This document shows, piece after piece, positions 60,671 to 64,000 of a DNA stretch of 64,000 nt (its first letter is position 1; each line of letters opens with the position of its first letter). A model generated the notes under the pieces. The model saw only the letters and a program-made list of their open reading frames with translations. It was not told where the DNA came from and ran no database searches. The translations under genes and the position numbers were made by a program. Origin of the DNA: Hydractinia symbiolongicarpus (Eukaryota > Cnidaria > Hydrozoa > Anthoathecata > Hydractiniidae). The stretch is taken from contig NC_079882.1 in NCBI RefSeq assembly GCF_029227915.1, forward strand, positions 10,044,001 through 10,108,000. Reading direction: 5' to 3'.

Positions 60671-62968
60671 ACTACATCCGGCGTTGATTCAGTGAAGTCA
60701 CTTACAACTACCAACTCTATTAGTGGGAGAAGGTGGCAGTATATTTTGATAATTAAGTATAAACAAGTATGTTTTTCTGTTATTGTTTTATAGCCATATT
60801 AAAGTAACCTGATTATTTTGTTTAGAAGTTATCTGAAATGAGTAAGAAGTAAAAATGAATTTGATAAAGCATGTTCAAAATGGCAAAATTGAGACTGGTT
60901 AAAGATATTTAAAACATTGTCCTTATGGAAAAGATTTCGTTATTGGATCAAAATTGTGCTCACTCTGCACAGCAAAAAACGTCAAATGAACATACACAAA
61001 AAAGAAAAAAATACTTTAATAAAAGATTTGATATGGCTTCGAAGCAACTTACACAAAATAAGGTGATTGTGTTTATATGATTTTTCAAAAAACATGTAAT
61101 AATTCTATTCAGTGAACTAAGTCATGTCAAAAGTAATTTGTGTGACACTAAATCATAGTTTTAAAGTTTCGACTGCATGTATTTTTCTTCTAATGAATGA
61201 ATACATTATTGTATTGTAATGCGTCAAACAGTAAGGTGTTTATTTAAGTTTCCAACTGGCTTAAACAAGGTGAACACTGATTTAAGGGTGTGCCGACAAA
61301 AAATTTAGGAATGAAGGTTCATATAAAAGGAAACTACATTGGAAATTCCTTGTTTTATTTATTTTTTAAAAATGAGTTTTAAGACTTTTTATACCTCTGC
61401 AATTTGAAATTCCTGTGGCACATTGTGTGCTATTAGAAGGAAAAACGTACTCAAGAGGGTACATAATTGCAGTATTTTACTTCCAGAAGAATTTGGATTA
61501 TAATTATGTGAAAATAAAATGTTAACATTATGTCATAAACCGTTTAACATAATATTAAATAGATTTATTTATTTGTTTCACTTTTTGTTTGTTTGAATTT
61601 ACTCTTTTATTTGTTTTGCATGTTACAACTTAACTTTGATTTTGTAGAAGCTGCTAGAACTCTGCTTATCAGAGAGTTTGGACGATTTATCAAGCAAGTT
61701 TCAAGAAGTTATAAAAGACATTTACAAAAGAAATCTAGTAAGTGGTAGTTAATTATATTTTATTATGCCAAACTGTCCAAACTTATACTATCATTTCGTG
61801 AGAAAACATCAGCACGTGATTAACTGTTTTGAAATGTTTACTGAATAATTAACAGAGTTAATTTATTAGCTAAATATCCTCGTATTGATAGTGAAGCAAC
61901 CACTACATGATGTTGCATCCTAAGGACATAATAATAATATCATTTAACCCTCTAGATTTATCTTAACTGCTTGCTTTTTTTTTTTTTTTTGAAGAGAAAA
62001 TTTATTTTAAGATTTATTTTATTTTAAGCAAACTGATTATAATGAATCTGCAGTGTAGTTTACATTACTTCAATATGGAAAACTCAACGTCAACTCACTC
62101 CCAATTCTATATTGTTTTAATTTAAAATCTCACTTTTGTTTCAATCTCACAAATAATTAATAGCGAGATAAAAAAAGAACTATTCTGAAAATATTTAAGT
62201 TGTAAGACATTTTTGAAAATTTAAGGAAAGTTCCAACCTTCCTTCACTTTTTGTCAAAGAAAATGATAGAACAAAAAAATCGGGTTTTGTTTATAGAGTT
62301 TTATGCAAAAAAATGACCATATTTTCGTTCATCTTTCATAATAATGTATTTTTAGGTTCAAACGTGTGTGTACTTTTGTGATCCATGTACTGGTGAATTT
62401 AAAAACGTTTCTGCTGGAGTTGACACAGCATCACACAACATTCCTGATGTAGTTGGACAGTGGTAATACTATTTTTATTATCGTATGCTAAAGCAGTTTT
62501 AAGCTTTGTTTTTTCCTTTAGTGAAAGTAGTAACCTTACCTCCTACTCAAAGTTGATAAAACTCGAAAACTAATAAAGATTTTTTTATATAAATCAAAAA
62601 GAGTTCCTTATCATCCATTTATAAAATGAATTAATTAGTTGATTTCGCAGTCATAATAGCTAATGATTTTAACATCTTTATAACAACCGTCACTGCCTGA
62701 AAGTATTTTATGAAATAATGTATCTGAAAATTATTAAATTATTTTTTGTGTCACGTCTAGTAAAGTGAAGCACTGTACTGACACTACAGTGAGAAAATTT
62801 GGACCATCCGTTTCTTGTTTTTTGTTAGACCTTTTCAAAGTAGGGAAACTTCAACTTTTCTTCTTAAAACACTATAACGTGAGAGGGTTAACAAAAGTAA
62901 AGTCTGGTGAGATTGTCGAAGCATTTTACGTTAGTTTTCAACATCTTCTTTCATATTCATATTGTTAG
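60671..62968 (+). CDS. 3' exons of an unrecognised spliced gene
   Basis: Four plus-strand segments join in phase. They are 60671-60766 (32 codons, donor GTATGT), 61648-61737 (30 codons, acceptor TTGATTTTGTAG, donor GTAAGT), 62356-62462 (acceptor TATTTTTAG) and 62761-62968 (acceptor CACGTCTAG, stop TAG). The last three give an acidic/helical stretch (LCLSESLDDLSSKFQEVIKD), then a Cys-containing block (YFCDPCTGEF) and a hydrophobic carboxyl end (CFLLDLFKVGKLQLFFLKHY). I do not recognise the family. The first segment is weaker. Two more candidate exons (60213-60275 and 60326-60361) fit each other in phase but not 60671, so the 5' part is unresolved and may extend far left. Last three exons moderately sure; function unknown. 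Confidence 0.5.
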
Positions 62969-63232
62969 TAGCTAGGCAGATTATTCCAAAAAAGAAATAA
63001 ACTACAGCTGCAGGTTTTAAAAAGATTATAAAAATTAATTTTTACAAATTATGATGGAGAGATGTGTTTAAAAATATGATGGAGAGTTGCTTTTAGTTTA
63101 CTGCAACTGCAAATTTTTATAAAAATAGTTGTTAGCCCGTGGAAAATTCCACAGGAATTGACCCGTTGTACGTATTTTGCTCTTTCTTTTTTGTGTATAA
63201 GTATTACGTGTGTCTATAGCACGGCTATGAAG
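62969..63232. other. 3' flank of the unrecognised gene
   Basis: AT-rich DNA, with AATAAA at about 62996-63001 as a possible polyadenylation signal for the gene ending at 62968. No gene seen. Confidence 0.4.
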
Positions 63233-63572
63233 CAGGTCATCTGGATTCTTTTATTAGCAGGCTTGTAGTGGTAAATGTGACCAGGTCATCTGGATTATTT
63301 TATTAGCAGGCTTGTAGTGGTAGATGTGACCAGGTCATCTGGATTCTTTTATTAGCAGGCTTGTAGTGGTAAATGTGACCAGGTCATCTGGATTATTAGC
63401 AGGCTTGTAGTGGTAAATGTGACCAGGTCATCTGGATTATTAGCAGGCTTGTAGTGGTAAATGTGACCAGGTCATCTGGATTATTAGCAGGCTTGTAGTG
63501 GTAAATGTGACCAGGTCATCTGGATTCTTTTATTAGCAGGCTTGTAGTGGTAAATGTGACCAGGTCATCTGG
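63233..63572. repeat. Minisatellite, 49/44-bp units
   Basis: Seven full units begin CAGGTCATCTGG and end AAATGTGAC, followed by a 12-bp partial unit. Unit lengths in order are 49, 49, 49, 44, 44, 44, 49. The short form lacks one CTTTT-type 5-bp piece. Units are otherwise nearly identical. Confidence 0.95.
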
Positions 63573-64000
63573 TGTTGTTTTTTTACAAGCAGGTCACATA
63601 TAGAGTAGATATTATCGCTTAATAATAGCCTACAAGTCACGTGATCTAAATTTGCATGTTTTAATTGAAAGTAAATAAAAAAAACAGCCAGATTAGAATC
63701 GTAAGAAGAATAAAAGGTTGCGTGATTTTATTAATATGCTTTATGATCAGTTATTCTATCTGTTCGCCCCATCCGAAAGAAAACAACGAAAAAGAAAAAA
63801 AATGATTCTACTCTTTGCGCCTCGTACGTTGAAGTCATGATGTTCATAAAAAATTTACTTCGTTTTTCTTCGTTTTCTCGAGATGACATTGATAAGAACC
63901 TACATTAAAACAATATAAATGAATGTTTAGCTGATACATTGGGCGGTTATTGGGCGGTGTGAAGTTGGTAAAATTCCTTCGTGTTGTTTGAATTAGTTGG
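63573..64000. other. Right end of window, no gene seen
   Basis: AT-rich DNA without a recognisable coding or repeat feature. Confidence 0.4.

Overview
The window is animal nuclear DNA: very AT-rich, intron-bearing genes with GT/AG junctions, long introns and abundant DNA transposons, with no prokaryotic-style operons. The gene set (WDR36/Utp21, a PET plus six-LIM LIMPETin, XRCC2, SEC11, GALE) is metazoan. The base composition and the mix of pogo/Tigger, LINE and Ty3/gypsy relics suggest a cnidarian, perhaps a hydrozoan; that assignment is inference. Everything here was read by eye without alignments. Exon models were accepted where splice sites, phase and family resemblance agreed.

Left part (1-28 kb). 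WDR36, an rRNA-processing WD40 protein, runs on the minus strand from 13868 to beyond the left edge (14 exons seen, including a 28-nt microexon; 501 residues). Its two largest introns hold terminal-inverted-repeat (TIR) elements at 7495-9032, 10069-10813 and 11600-13063. LIMPETin (9 coding exons, 551 residues, complete) lies on the minus strand at 16529-26728. Its 6.3-kb first intron contains a Ty3/gypsy integrase relic and a minisatellite of hairpin-forming units with higher-order periodicity. XRCC2 (2 exons, 272 residues) starts 351 bp away on the plus strand, so the two genes are head to head.

Middle (28-46 kb) is a transposon graveyard. It has two pogo/Tigger transposase relics (30.2-33.6 kb), a LINE 3' end, a domain fragment often seen in cnidarian repeats, a fold-back element, and three nearly identical 2,593-bp tandem units (34882-42658). 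The right breakpoint of the array lies inside a TIR element that is complete only after the third copy. Next come a TIR element packed with TACGAAC-type motifs (43.7-44.4 kb) and two 3' ends of one LINE family.

Right part (46-64 kb). SEC11, the signal peptidase catalytic subunit, is an uninterrupted ORF. GALE, UDP-glucose 4-epimerase, has three exons; both are on the plus strand. About 11 kb follow with no gene I can support, apart from repeat fragments and a tRNA-like SINE. The last three or four exons of an unrecognised plus-strand gene end at 62968, and a 49/44-bp minisatellite lies at 63.2-63.6 kb. The five recognised genes serve unrelated housekeeping roles: ribosome biogenesis, cytoskeletal/adhesion scaffolding, recombination repair, protein secretion and sugar-nucleotide metabolism.
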